NCBI GenBank assembly: GCA_963829235.1 | Contig: CAWHIF010000007.1 | Location: forward strand, 62,001-126,000 | Direction of reading: 5' to 3' | Length of the DNA stretch: 64,000 nt | Source: Bog-756 sp963829235 | GTDB taxonomy: Bacteria; Actinomycetota; Acidimicrobiia; Acidimicrobiales; RAAP-2 | In this document: positions 35,128 to 43,374 of the stretch, in pieces | Position numbering within the stretch: position 1 is the first letter of the stretch | How the letters are laid out: each line of letters starts with the position of its first letter | The notes under the pieces: model-generated | The model's database searches: none | The model's input: the letters and a program-made list of their open reading frames with translations, nothing else | What the model was told of the DNA's origin: nothing | Program-made: the position numbers and the translations under genes

Positions 35128-36497
35128 GCACCGAACTGGATTTGGTCCACGACCTCATGAGAGACGTGGAGATACAAGAGGACGAGATGTTGTCTGCTCG
35201 TTCAATTCTCGACGCCGCAATCAGAGTGGAGGTCGATGGGCGCGATCGAGCCGAGACGGAACCGGAGCCCCGACGGGCGAGACCCCGAACGTCAGGTCGC
35301 ATTGCCCGTTGGTCGATCGGAGTTGCAGCCGTCGCGGCGGCATTTCTCCTGGTGCTCGAGCTTATCCCGGCGTCGAAGTCCACCGCCCGCCTGTCAGTTG
35401 CTGCGGCCCAGCTGTCCCGACTGGTCGACTCGGTCAAGCCACTCCCCCCGCTCCGCGCCGGACAGTGGTCGTCATATCAGCTTCACGGGGACCTGACGGC
35501 AACGGTTGACATCGGCACCACTCCCCCAACGGACGCCGCTGCGTCCATCCCGATCGGGGTTACCGAGTGGTCGAACTCGACCGGCGCGTCATGCACGTCA
35601 CAGCAACTGGGCACGGCCTCGTTCGCCAACCCCGCGAATGCCCAGGCATGGCACGCGATGGGTCTGATCGACACGCCGGCCAACCAACCGGCAACCGGCT
35701 GCGACGGCGACACCGGACCCCTCGCCGATACCGGGGCCACGCTGCCGGCCATCGACGGGTCGAGCATTACTCACAGCCCGTCGACCCTCGTGGCGCAGCT
35801 GGAAGCAGGAACCACGGGAATCTCACGGATCGACAGTGTCGGTGGCGGGGATCCCTCCCAAGAGGGAGCCTTCATCCGGCTGACCTACCTTCTTGTCGGC
35901 CCGATCACCGGAAGCTGGCCCGGGCTGGGCCAGGAGCTTCTCGAGGCCATGGCCCATCTTCCCGGGGTGGTGGCGCTGGGAAAGAGTACCTCCCACTCAG
36001 GACGGCAAGGCCTGGCCTTCACCTCCCGATCTCAGCCGGGCGCGGTACTGCCGGTTGTGGTGCTCGACCCGAATTCCGGCTCGCTGCTCGAGGCCCGCGA
36101 TCTGAACATGTCGGTACTCACTTCGGAGGCGGAGGATTTCATCGGGGGCTCGTCGTCGCCACTGTTCACCTACGGCGGGGGTTACGGACTCACCGCACAG
36201 TGGATCGACCCGATTGCACCTCCTGCGGTCGTCGGACAAGCCTCGTTGCCCAACTGGATCGACAACATCCATATCGTCGACGCAGTGGCCAAACCGACCA
36301 CGACCCAGGCGGAAGTCTCGCCCGTCGTGCAGCCGTTTTTGGCTGCGGGGGACACCTTTGCGGCTGCGGGGGAAGGTATGGGTGGCAGGGTGCTCGGGTA
36401 CGACATCACCGTTGTGGGTACCACGGCCGACGAAGCCGCTGTCGTTGAAGCGCTGACATCCTCCGGTCTGTTCGAGAGCGTGACGGTCAGGATGTGA
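35124..36497 (+). CDS. CU044_5270-family membrane-anchored protein (probable anti-sigma partner)
   Basis: 457 residues, overlapping the sigma gene by four bases. A cytoplasmic N-terminal part of about 60 residues (LDLVHDLMRDVEIQEDEMLS, SARSILDAAIRVEVDG) precedes one transmembrane helix, ARWSIGVAAVAAAFLLVLEL, then an extracytoplasmic domain of about 370 residues with the family motifs PLRAGQWSSYQ, FIRLTYLLVG, ELLEAMAHLPGVVALGKS and GRQGLAF. This architecture, always next to ECF sigma genes, is that of the CU044_5270 family in Streptomyces relatives. The cytoplasmic part is the likely sigma-binding region; the outside domain would sense the envelope. Anti-sigma function is inferred from order and topology. 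Confidence 0.75.
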   Translation: MSTELDLVHDLMRDVEIQEDEMLSARSILDAAIRVEVDGRDRAETEPEPRRARPRTSGRIARWSIGVAAVAAAFLLVLELIPASKSTARLSVAAAQLSRLVDSVKPLPPLRAGQWSSYQLHGDLTATVDIGTTPPTDAAASIPIGVTEWSNSTGASCTSQQLGTASFANPANAQAWHAMGLIDTPANQPATGCDGDTGPLADTGATLPAIDGSSITHSPSTLVAQLEAGTTGISRIDSVGGGDPSQEGAFIRLTYLLVGPITGSWPGLGQELLEAMAHLPGVVALGKSTSHSGRQGLAFTSRSQPGAVLPVVVLDPNSGSLLEARDLNMSVLTSEAEDFIGGSSSPLFTYGGGYGLTAQWIDPIAPPAVVGQASLPNWIDNIHIVDAVAKPTTTQAEVSPVVQPFLAAGDTFAAAGEGMGGRVLGYDITVVGTTADEAAVVEALTSSGLFESVTVRM

Positions 36498-36561
36498 ACC
36501 GATACGGTTGTGGCCAGCGCGAGTGTGTGGCATCGGGACGTCGGCGAACACAGGGAATGTC

Positions 36562-38202
36562 GTGACCTCGGTGGAGCGGATCAATCCACGCCAAGACGAC
36601 ACCCGGAACCGTCGCCGTCTGGTGGGCCGGAGCGTCCTGATCGGCTTGTCCGTCCTGGGTGTCTTGTCCCTCGGGGGCGTGGCCTACGCCTACTACATCA
36701 CCCACGATCTCAACCGGGTCACGGTCAGGGGACTGCACGGTCCACTGACAACCGGATCTGAGGCCGGAAGCGAGAACATTCTGATGATGGGCTCCACCTC
36801 ACGGTGTGCCCTCACCGTCCAGAACCCGGCGTACGGCTTGTGCTCCCAAGGGGTGAACGGTGTCAACAGCGACGTGATCATGATCCTCCACGCCGATCCG
36901 ACAACCCATCAGTTGGCGCTCCTGTCCATCCCGCGGGATCTGTTCATCCCGAACGCCCGCGCCGAAGGGGCCAACAAGATCGATGCCGGCCTGTACGAGG
37001 GCCCGACCCAGTTGGTGGCAGCCATCGAAGAGGACTTCGGGATTCCCATTCAACACACCGTCGAGGTCAACTTCGATCAGTTCGCCAACGTGGTCACCGC
37101 ACTGGGCGGTATCAACATGCGATTTCCGATGTCGGTGTTCGATGCCAACTCGGGTTTGAACGTGCAGGCGGCGCCCTGTGTCCACCTCGACGGCACCCAG
37201 GCCCTCCAGGTGGTCCGGGCCCGTGAGCTCCAGTACGACGACGACCCGAGCACCGACGGCACTGACGCCGAGCTCTGGCCCAAGGAAGGCCTGAGCGACC
37301 TGGCCCGGATCCGCCGGGACCACGAGTTTCTCCGCGTGCTGGCAACTGCCGTGTCCAAGAAGGGGCTCGGAAACCCGATCACCGATGTCGACCTCATCAA
37401 CTCGGTCAAGAGCGACCTGACCTTCGACACCGACTGGCCGGTCAGCGACATGGAAAACCTGGTGCTCAACTTCCACTCCGTGGACATCGACTCGGTGCCG
37501 CAGCTGACCTTGCCGGTGTCCGTGGTCTACGACCCCGATGGGCCGCCGAACACCGGGGACTACGAGTATGAAGGAAGTGCGGGCTTCGGCTACGGCGATG
37601 TGGAATTCCCATCAGAGGCACAGGATCAATCCGCCATCGACCAGGTCCTCGACATCAAGGCGAAGACCGACTCCATGACCGGGAAGCCGCTGCCGTCGCC
37701 GGCGACGGTGACCGTTTCGGTGCAGAACGGTACCGGCACGTACGACCAGGCCACCGATACAGCCTCTGCGCTGGCAGGCCTCGGGTTCAAGGCAACTGCG
37801 GCGGGAGACGTCACTCCGGTGGGCGATCTGTCCGAGACCGTCGTCTCTTACGGCTCTCGGGCTCCGGCTGCAGAGGCCGCCGCTGAAGCGGTGACCCGCT
37901 CGATGTCAGGAGCGGTGATCATGGCCTATGACCCCAGCCAGGTTACGGCAGGGGCCGAGGTGACCGTGGTGACGGGAACTCAGTTCGCGGTGAACACGGC
38001 CCCGCCCGTCACCCCGACGTCGACACCGACGACCGGTGCCGGCAGCGCCACCTCGACGACTCCATCCGCCACATCGACAACGACCACGACCAACCCGAAC
38101 ATTGCCGAACCGTCGGCCAGCAACGCCCGACCTCAGCCCTGGGACCCCCGGGCGTGTTCCGCCGGAACCACGCCGACCGCACCGGTGGCGAACCAGACGT
38201 AG
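36562..38202 (+). CDS. LytR-CpsA-Psr (LCP) family cell-wall glycopolymer ligase with LytR_C domain
   Basis: 546 residues from GTG 36562 behind AGGGA. A basic cytoplasmic tail and one helix (SVLIGLSVLGVLSLGGVAYA) anchor it. The LCP domain shows SENILMMGSTSRCALTVQ, GVNSDVIMILHADPTTHQLA, LLSIPRDLFIPNARAEGANK (catalytic Arg/Asp region), VEVNFDQFANVVTALGGINM and LDGTQALQVVRARELQYDDD. A LytR_C domain follows (TVTVSVQNGTGTYDQATDTA, AALAGLGFKATAAGD-like) and a Thr/Pro-rich tail. LCP enzymes transfer lipid-linked polymers to peptidoglycan. It is third in the operon with the ECF sigma and CU044_5270 genes, suggesting envelope-stress control. Confidence 0.92.
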   Translation: MTSVERINPRQDDTRNRRRLVGRSVLIGLSVLGVLSLGGVAYAYYITHDLNRVTVRGLHGPLTTGSEAGSENILMMGSTSRCALTVQNPAYGLCSQGVNGVNSDVIMILHADPTTHQLALLSIPRDLFIPNARAEGANKIDAGLYEGPTQLVAAIEEDFGIPIQHTVEVNFDQFANVVTALGGINMRFPMSVFDANSGLNVQAAPCVHLDGTQALQVVRARELQYDDDPSTDGTDAELWPKEGLSDLARIRRDHEFLRVLATAVSKKGLGNPITDVDLINSVKSDLTFDTDWPVSDMENLVLNFHSVDIDSVPQLTLPVSVVYDPDGPPNTGDYEYEGSAGFGYGDVEFPSEAQDQSAIDQVLDIKAKTDSMTGKPLPSPATVTVSVQNGTGTYDQATDTASALAGLGFKATAAGDVTPVGDLSETVVSYGSRAPAAEAAAEAVTRSMSGAVIMAYDPSQVTAGAEVTVVTGTQFAVNTAPPVTPTSTPTTGAGSATSTTPSATSTTTTTNPNIAEPSASNARPQPWDPRACSAGTTPTAPVANQT

Positions 38203-38260
38203 CCTCCAGGACGGGCGGAGGGATGAACCGGAGAGGGCAGAACCGTTGTCAATGGCCCTG

Positions 38261-39898
38261 TCACTCCCCACCAGACGCCGTACACGCACGAGGATCCCAG
38301 GGCGATAAGGGCTCGACCGAGGAGGTCGGCGCGCTGAACTCCTGACTGGAAGGAGAAGGAATGGTGGTAGTGGTGGACGGAGTGCTCGCGGTGGTGGTGC
38401 TCGAGCCAGCACCCGGAGTCGTCGTCGTGGTGGCAGGCGTGGCCGGAGGGTTCACCGAATAGTCAGTACCCGTTGTGACCGTGACCTGGGCTCCGTCTGT
38501 TGTCGGCCCGTAGGCAAGGATCACCGCGCCTGACATCGAATCAGCAACGGCCTGGGCTGCCGCCTCATCCGTCGGGGTCAACTGATCGTAGGTCACCAGT
38601 GTTTCGGCTTGTTGGCCCACGGGCTGGGTATCGCCGGTCCCCACGACATGGAAACCGAGCTCGCCAAGTCCCAAGGCGGTGATACCGGCTTGGTTGTACA
38701 CGTCGGAGCCGTCGAGCACCGAAACCGTCACACTGCTCGGCGCCGGTAGCGGTCCCCCGCTCATGGTGTCCGTCGTCGGCGCCACCCCGAGGAACTGGTC
38801 GACTACCTGCTTGTCCTCGGGCTGGATGGGGAACTCGATGTCTCCATAGTCGCTCCCGTCATAGTAGTAGTCGCCGAACTGGTCGACCTGGACCGGCAGC
38901 GTCAGTTGCGGCGCGTTCTGAATGTTGACCCCGTGGTAGGTGAGAACCAGGCTCACCATGTCCGAAAGATTGAATCCGCTATCCACGGTCAGTTGGCCGA
39001 CGACCCCGGAGACGAGTTGCTCATCGGTGATGGGATTGCCGAGGCCGCGTTTGGACACTGCGGTTGCCAGGACCCGGAGGAACTCGTGATCCCGTTGAAT
39101 GCGGGCCAGGTCGCTCTGCGCCTCCTGAGGCCAGTCGCTCGGATTCGGATCGGTGTCCCCCGGAGGCTGATACTGCAGATGGCGGGCCCGGACCACCTGG
39201 AGCGCCTGCCATCCGTTGAGGTAGCGGCAACCGGTGGTGGTGACGTCGAGGTCCGAGTATGAATCGAACACGGGCTCGGGAAAGTCCATGTAGATCCCAC
39301 CGAGCGCGTTGACTATGTTGCCGAAGCTGTCGAAGTTCAGCTCGACATAGTGCTGAATGGGGATTCCGAAGTCCTCCTCGACAGCTGCGACGAGTTGGCT
39401 CGGTCCCTCCTCGAGAGCGGCGTCGATCTTGTAGGCGCCCTCAACCCGAGCATTGGGGATGAACAGGTCACGGGGAATCGAGAGGATGGACACGCTCGGG
39501 ATATTCGGATTGAGGTGGAGCACCATGACGACGTCGCTGTTGACACCGTCGACGCCCTGAGAGCACAGCCCGTACGCGGTGGCTTGCACCGCGAGGGCGC
39601 AGCGGGAGGTCGAGCCGACCAGGAGGATGTTCTCGGTCCCGAGGTCGGCTCCTTTGACAGGGGCCTTGGCGAGCCCCTTGACTGCGATCCGGGTGATCTT
39701 GTGATTGAGGTACCACGCATAGCCGGCCCCACTGGCAGCCAGTACCACGACGAGCGCGGCGACGATGATCAGAGCCCGCTTGGTTTTCTTGAAGCGCCGG
39801 GGCTTGGCATCGTCGGCACGACCGGCGGTTCCGGCAGCCAGGGCGTCTTCCGGGCCATCGACATCGAGAGGATCCGGGTCGGGCTCCGAACGGGCCAT
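38261..39898 (-). CDS. LCP family protein, convergent paralogue of the preceding gene
   Basis: 545 residues. Same plan as the gene at 36562: an acidic then basic tail, one helix (RALIIVAALVVVLAASGAGY), LCP domain (TENILLVGSTSRCALAVQ, YGLCSQGVDGVNSDVVMVLH, SILSIPRDLFIPNARVEGAY, WQALQVVRARHLQYQPPGDT, HEFLRVLATAVSKRGLGNPI), LytR_C domain (VTVSVLDGSDVYNQAGITAL) and a Thr/Ser/Pro tail that ends LSPWDPRACTASGGE, like the paralogue's PWDPRACSAG. The two stops are 58 bases apart. They share most of the LCP core but have different tails and charge, so this is an old inverted duplication. Confidence 0.92.
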   Translation of the reverse strand: MARSEPDPDPLDVDGPEDALAAGTAGRADDAKPRRFKKTKRALIIVAALVVVLAASGAGYAWYLNHKITRIAVKGLAKAPVKGADLGTENILLVGSTSRCALAVQATAYGLCSQGVDGVNSDVVMVLHLNPNIPSVSILSIPRDLFIPNARVEGAYKIDAALEEGPSQLVAAVEEDFGIPIQHYVELNFDSFGNIVNALGGIYMDFPEPVFDSYSDLDVTTTGCRYLNGWQALQVVRARHLQYQPPGDTDPNPSDWPQEAQSDLARIQRDHEFLRVLATAVSKRGLGNPITDEQLVSGVVGQLTVDSGFNLSDMVSLVLTYHGVNIQNAPQLTLPVQVDQFGDYYYDGSDYGDIEFPIQPEDKQVVDQFLGVAPTTDTMSGGPLPAPSSVTVSVLDGSDVYNQAGITALGLGELGFHVVGTGDTQPVGQQAETLVTYDQLTPTDEAAAQAVADSMSGAVILAYGPTTDGAQVTVTTGTDYSVNPPATPATTTTTPGAGSSTTTASTPSTTTTIPSPSSQEFSAPTSSVEPLSPWDPRACTASGGE

Positions 39899-40782
39899 GA
39901 GCGACGGTATCAGTATTGGCCACTGTCCAGTGGGCCCTTTCCCAACCGCCTCTGAACTGGCCTTCCGTCAGCCGGCCCAATACCACCTCGAGAGGGCGAA
40001 CGGGCTCGAGGCACTGGCTCGGGCCTTCTCCGTAACCTCTCGATGTCGATTCCGTCGGAGGAGGTGCGACCCTGTTCGCGCCCTGGATCCACCCTCAGGA
40101 ACATGGCTCACCACTCGACGCCGGTCGAGACACAGAATTCGTTGTTCTCAGGATCCGCCATCGTCACCCAGCGAGTCGGGCCGAAGCTCCGGCGGCCATC
40201 GTGGAGCCGCCGTGCGCCGAGCGCCTCCAGCCGGTTCACCTCGACCTCTCCAGCGTCGCTCTTCGAACCATTCCCCACCTCCTTATGGCACTACCCGGTG
40301 CACCAGACTCTCTCTCACCGACAGATGCCCGAAGCGCCAGCCCGGGAGCGGAACTGCCAACCCCGTGCGCCTGTGGACTCGAGTATCCGATCGAGATCGT
40401 TCCCGCCTGTTTGCCCGCCCGTGCGGGAGATCGGCTCGCCCGTCGGCCCGACGAACGGTAGCTGGATCAGCCCCCGCCGGCCGCTGCCACGGCGGTCACA
40501 GCGGACCAACCGCTCGGGGCTCCGAGGTTCGCTTCGGTGTAGCCGACTGGGCCGGCGTGGTGCAGACGAAGTAGATAGACCCTTGTGCCGAACAGTCGAC
40601 CCGTGCGACGATTGACAGAGCAGCACGGATCGCACCGAACCACGTTCACATTCCCAAAGAGTGACGGGAACGCCTCTCGAGAGTGCGAGCCTCGAACATT
40701 TGGGACTTTGGGTACTTGAAACGGTCCGCACGGTGGCCGCGCGGTGGAGATCTCGGGCAGGAGTGCGGTGGAAGGGGCTTCG
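39899..40782. other. Intergenic region holding a VOC remnant and the peptidase leader
   Basis: 884 bases. Apart from the minus-strand VOC fragment (40108-40290), nothing coding is supported. The part from 40291 to 40500 may hold more of the broken VOC gene but I cannot read it in any frame. The last 180 bases, with direct repeats of TTTGGGA-type sequence near 40699-40718, should carry the promoter of the S53 peptidase gene. Confidence 0.35.
40108..40290 (-). pseudogene. C-terminal fragment of a VOC (glyoxalase/bleomycin-resistance) family protein
   Basis: The minus-strand frame between an in-frame stop at 40291-40293 and the stop at 40108-40110 reads AGEVEVNRLEALGARRLHDG followed by FGPTRWVTMADPENNEFCVS and ends TGVEW. 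'R.W..maDPEgNEFcv' is the terminal strand of glyoxalase-like VOC proteins, usually preceded by 60-70 residues of a first half that is missing here. No start codon or ribosome site fits, so this is a remnant, or a gene with an indel just upstream. Confidence 0.65.
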
Positions 40783-42603
40783 ATGTCAATTTTTCGTTCC
40801 GTTCTTGTCCACGCGGCGGCATTTGCGCTTGGGGCCGTCGTTGTCTTCGGCCTGATTGCCATGCCGGCCGGGGCGAATGCGGCCACGTCGCCCCATGGTT
40901 CGGCCCGCGCGCTGGCCTCGTCGCCGGTCACCAAATATGCGATCGCCGTGCCGGTCTGCCCTCCCCCAACTGCGGGTCACGTGCAGTGTCTGGCGATGCG
41001 GAAGGTCTCTGTGCCGAAGGGCACTCCCGGCGCGGTTCCTGTCAAGATCGGAGACGGCATCGCCACCGCCCACGTCGCCCGGGCGGGGGCGAACGCAACC
41101 ATCGGGCCGGCTGGGGGTCTCACGCCGAGCGATCTGGCCACCGCCTACGGCTTCAACGCGACCGGGTCGGGCGCCAGCCAGACGGTTGGGATCATCGACT
41201 GGGGCAATGATCCGACGATTGCAGCCGACCTCAATGCGTTCGACAGTCAGTATCACCTCAGCGCCTGCACGACGACAGACGGTTGCCTGCGCATTCTCAA
41301 CCAGCTCGGACAAACCTCACCCCTTCCGACGGATCAGGGTGGTGCCGGCGAGATCTCGCTCGACGTCGAGTCGGTCCACTCTGTGTGCCGGCAGTGCAAG
41401 ATCGACCTCATCGAAGTCACCAGCAACTCGTTCTCCGACACCGGGGCCGGCGTCAACGAAGCCGTGAAGTTGGGTGCGACGGAAGTCAGCAACTCCTACG
41501 GTGGGCCCGACACGACAGGGGGAGCCTTGGCGTACACGGCCGACTACAACCATCCGGGCGTCGTCATCACTGCCTCCAGCGGTGACCACGGCTACTACGG
41601 ATTCGACTACTGGCCGGATACTCCGTCCGGTGGTCCAGCGGCCACGCAGCAAGCGCCGGAGTTCCCGGCAGAACTGGCAACGGTGGTGTCCGTTGGCGGC
41701 ACGTCGCTGTACCTGAACCAGAATGGGACCCGGCAGTCCGAAACGGTGTGGAACGAGGACGGCGCAAAGGACCACGACGAGGAGCTCGCAGGGGCCCCAC
41801 TCGGTGCGTCCGGCGGCGGCTGCAGCCTCTTCGTAACGGCCCAAGCATGGCAGCGGGATCTCACAGCCTGGCCGAAGACGGACTGCGGCACGAACCGGTT
41901 GGATAACGACGTATCGGCAGTCGCCGACCCGTACACGGGGTTCGATACCTACAATACGAGCGACGGTGGAACGGGTTGGGGGACAATCGGCGGAACCTCT
42001 CTGGCCTCACCGGTCATCGCCGCGATGTACGCCCTCGCTGGAGGTGCGAACGGTGTGACGTACCCTGCACTGACGCTCTACGGTCACCTCGGAACCCCCT
42101 CCCTTTACAACGTGACGGCCCTCGGCAACGGGTTCTGCGGCGGCGAAGGCGCAGCCCAGTGCGGAAACGTGAATGACCTCGAGTTCGATGGCGTCGCCCT
42201 TGGCGCCATGGACTGTGACTACCCGACGAGCGGGAGCACGCCGAGTGTCGGTGATCTCGCCTGTGATGCGGCCCCGGGTTACAACGGCCCGAGCGGCGTC
42301 GGCACGCCGAACGGCCTCGGTTCGTTCGCCAAAGCCGGGCCGCGGGCCTCCGTCTCCGGGCCTACCTCGGTCGTCCATGGGGTGGCTCACACGTGGACGG
42401 CGTCCACGTCCGATCCGTTCCCCCATGGTGTCGTCGAGACCTACTCGTGGAACTGGGGCGATGGGAGTGCTGCCGCCGTGACATCGAGCGGCTCGGCATC
42501 ACACCACTACGCAACGGCAGGGGGACACCACACGATCACCCTGACGGTGACGGACAGCTACGGGCAAAAAGGCAGTGCGACCCGTGTCGTGGCGGTGACC
42601 TGA
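40783..42603 (+). CDS. Secreted S53 (sedolisin-type) serine-carboxyl peptidase with C-terminal PKD domain
   Basis: 606 residues from ATG 40783 with GGAAGGGG upstream. Signal peptide: VLVHAAAFALGAVVVFGLIA, cleaved near GANAAT. The catalytic Glu and Asp are in GEISLDVESVHS, the oxyanion Asp in VVITASSGDHGYYGF, and the Ser in TIGGTSLASPVIAAM. The pro-region is short (about 90 residues) compared with the usual 180-200 of sedolisins. The C-terminal 85 residues are a PKD domain (VETYSWNWGDGSAAAV, HTITLTVTDSYG). It would act outside the cell, probably at acid pH as family members do. It sits among other exported proteins. Confidence 0.9.
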   Translation: MSIFRSVLVHAAAFALGAVVVFGLIAMPAGANAATSPHGSARALASSPVTKYAIAVPVCPPPTAGHVQCLAMRKVSVPKGTPGAVPVKIGDGIATAHVARAGANATIGPAGGLTPSDLATAYGFNATGSGASQTVGIIDWGNDPTIAADLNAFDSQYHLSACTTTDGCLRILNQLGQTSPLPTDQGGAGEISLDVESVHSVCRQCKIDLIEVTSNSFSDTGAGVNEAVKLGATEVSNSYGGPDTTGGALAYTADYNHPGVVITASSGDHGYYGFDYWPDTPSGGPAATQQAPEFPAELATVVSVGGTSLYLNQNGTRQSETVWNEDGAKDHDEELAGAPLGASGGGCSLFVTAQAWQRDLTAWPKTDCGTNRLDNDVSAVADPYTGFDTYNTSDGGTGWGTIGGTSLASPVIAAMYALAGGANGVTYPALTLYGHLGTPSLYNVTALGNGFCGGEGAAQCGNVNDLEFDGVALGAMDCDYPTSGSTPSVGDLACDAAPGYNGPSGVGTPNGLGSFAKAGPRASVSGPTSVVHGVAHTWTASTSDPFPHGVVETYSWNWGDGSAAAVTSSGSASHHYATAGGHHTITLTVTDSYGQKGSATRVVAVT

Positions 42604-42704
42604 ACGGGGTAGGCGGAGGCGCTCGACGAGCACTGGATAGAACCGACCGACCCGGGTGTCCGGGATACCTGGCGAAGCGAACATCCCGGTGCGAGCATGG
42701 GCAG

Positions 42705-43169
42705 GTGTTGATTCGCATCGAAGGCTCCGACCTACCAGGTTGCTTCTGTGGACCCGGGCCCGACTATCCAGACGGCCACCAGAACGTCCACGTCGCGGTA
42801 CAGGGCCGGAAAGGGCAACAGGACCTCGTCGGGTTGGTGCCGGCTGGCGTGAAATCTGCGATCTGGGAGCTGGAGTGCACTGTCGCCGCTACCGCGCCCA
42901 CAGTGGATCTGCGAGGTCCTCAGATCCAAGGCTCACCGGGCCAGCGATTCATCTACCTCACGTGGGGTGTCGTCGACGCAGCAGCGGTCTTCACCATGTT
43001 CCGTCGGGCCAAACTCTGGCTCAACGCCGTTCCCCCGGAGGTCCTACGGGCAGCCTCACCATCTGGCACCTTGATCGGACGGCTGGGCCTGTCAGACGAT
43101 GAGGGCTGGCCGCTGTGCGCCTCCGTCAGGCCGCCTCGAATCGAATGGGTCGCAGGATCTGGCCCATAG
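42705..43169 (+). CDS. DUF5990 family protein
   Basis: 154 residues from GTG 42705 (VLIRIEGSDLPGCFCGPGPD). Conserved features: QNVHVAVQGRKGQQDLVGLV, SAIWELECTVAATAPTVDLR followed by GPQIQGSPGQRFIYLTWG and FTMFRRAKLWL. These match DUF5990 ('l.i.G.dLPG', 'DfRGPyVhG..G.RF.YLtWG', 'MFRRAKL'). Function unknown; cytoplasmic. No clear ribosome site; the start is set by the family's N-terminus. The C-terminal 40 residues (after LGLSDDEGWPLCASVRPP) vary in the family. Transcribed toward the strong hairpin at 43299-43336. Confidence 0.8.
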   Translation: MLIRIEGSDLPGCFCGPGPDYPDGHQNVHVAVQGRKGQQDLVGLVPAGVKSAIWELECTVAATAPTVDLRGPQIQGSPGQRFIYLTWGVVDAAAVFTMFRRAKLWLNAVPPEVLRAASPSGTLIGRLGLSDDEGWPLCASVRPPRIEWVAGSGP

Positions 43170-43298
43170 ATCCCAACCCCCGGGTGAGCGATGGCGAGCG
43201 CCGCCAGGCTGGATGCCCACACGGTGGCTGCGCCACGGTTGAACACCGCTGCCGATCCGGCGCTCCGGTAGCTGGTGACGCCGTCCGTCATGACCGGT

Positions 43299-43336
43299 GC
43301 CCCACGGCGGCACCGGTGGAAGTGCCGCCGTGGGGC
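43299..43336. terminator. Bidirectional terminator-like hairpin (15-bp perfect stem)
   Basis: GCCCCACGGCGGCAC at 43299-43313 is exactly complementary to GTGCCGCCGTGGGGC at 43322-43336, with an 8-base loop. It lies between the convergent ends of the DUF5990 gene and the three-repeat secreted protein gene. There is no T-run on either side, as is common for actinobacterial terminators. The stem is certain; the terminator role is inferred from position. Confidence 0.8.
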
Positions 43337-43374
43337 AGGGCTGATTGAAGGGGCTTCCGGCGGTCGGCCGGAGC

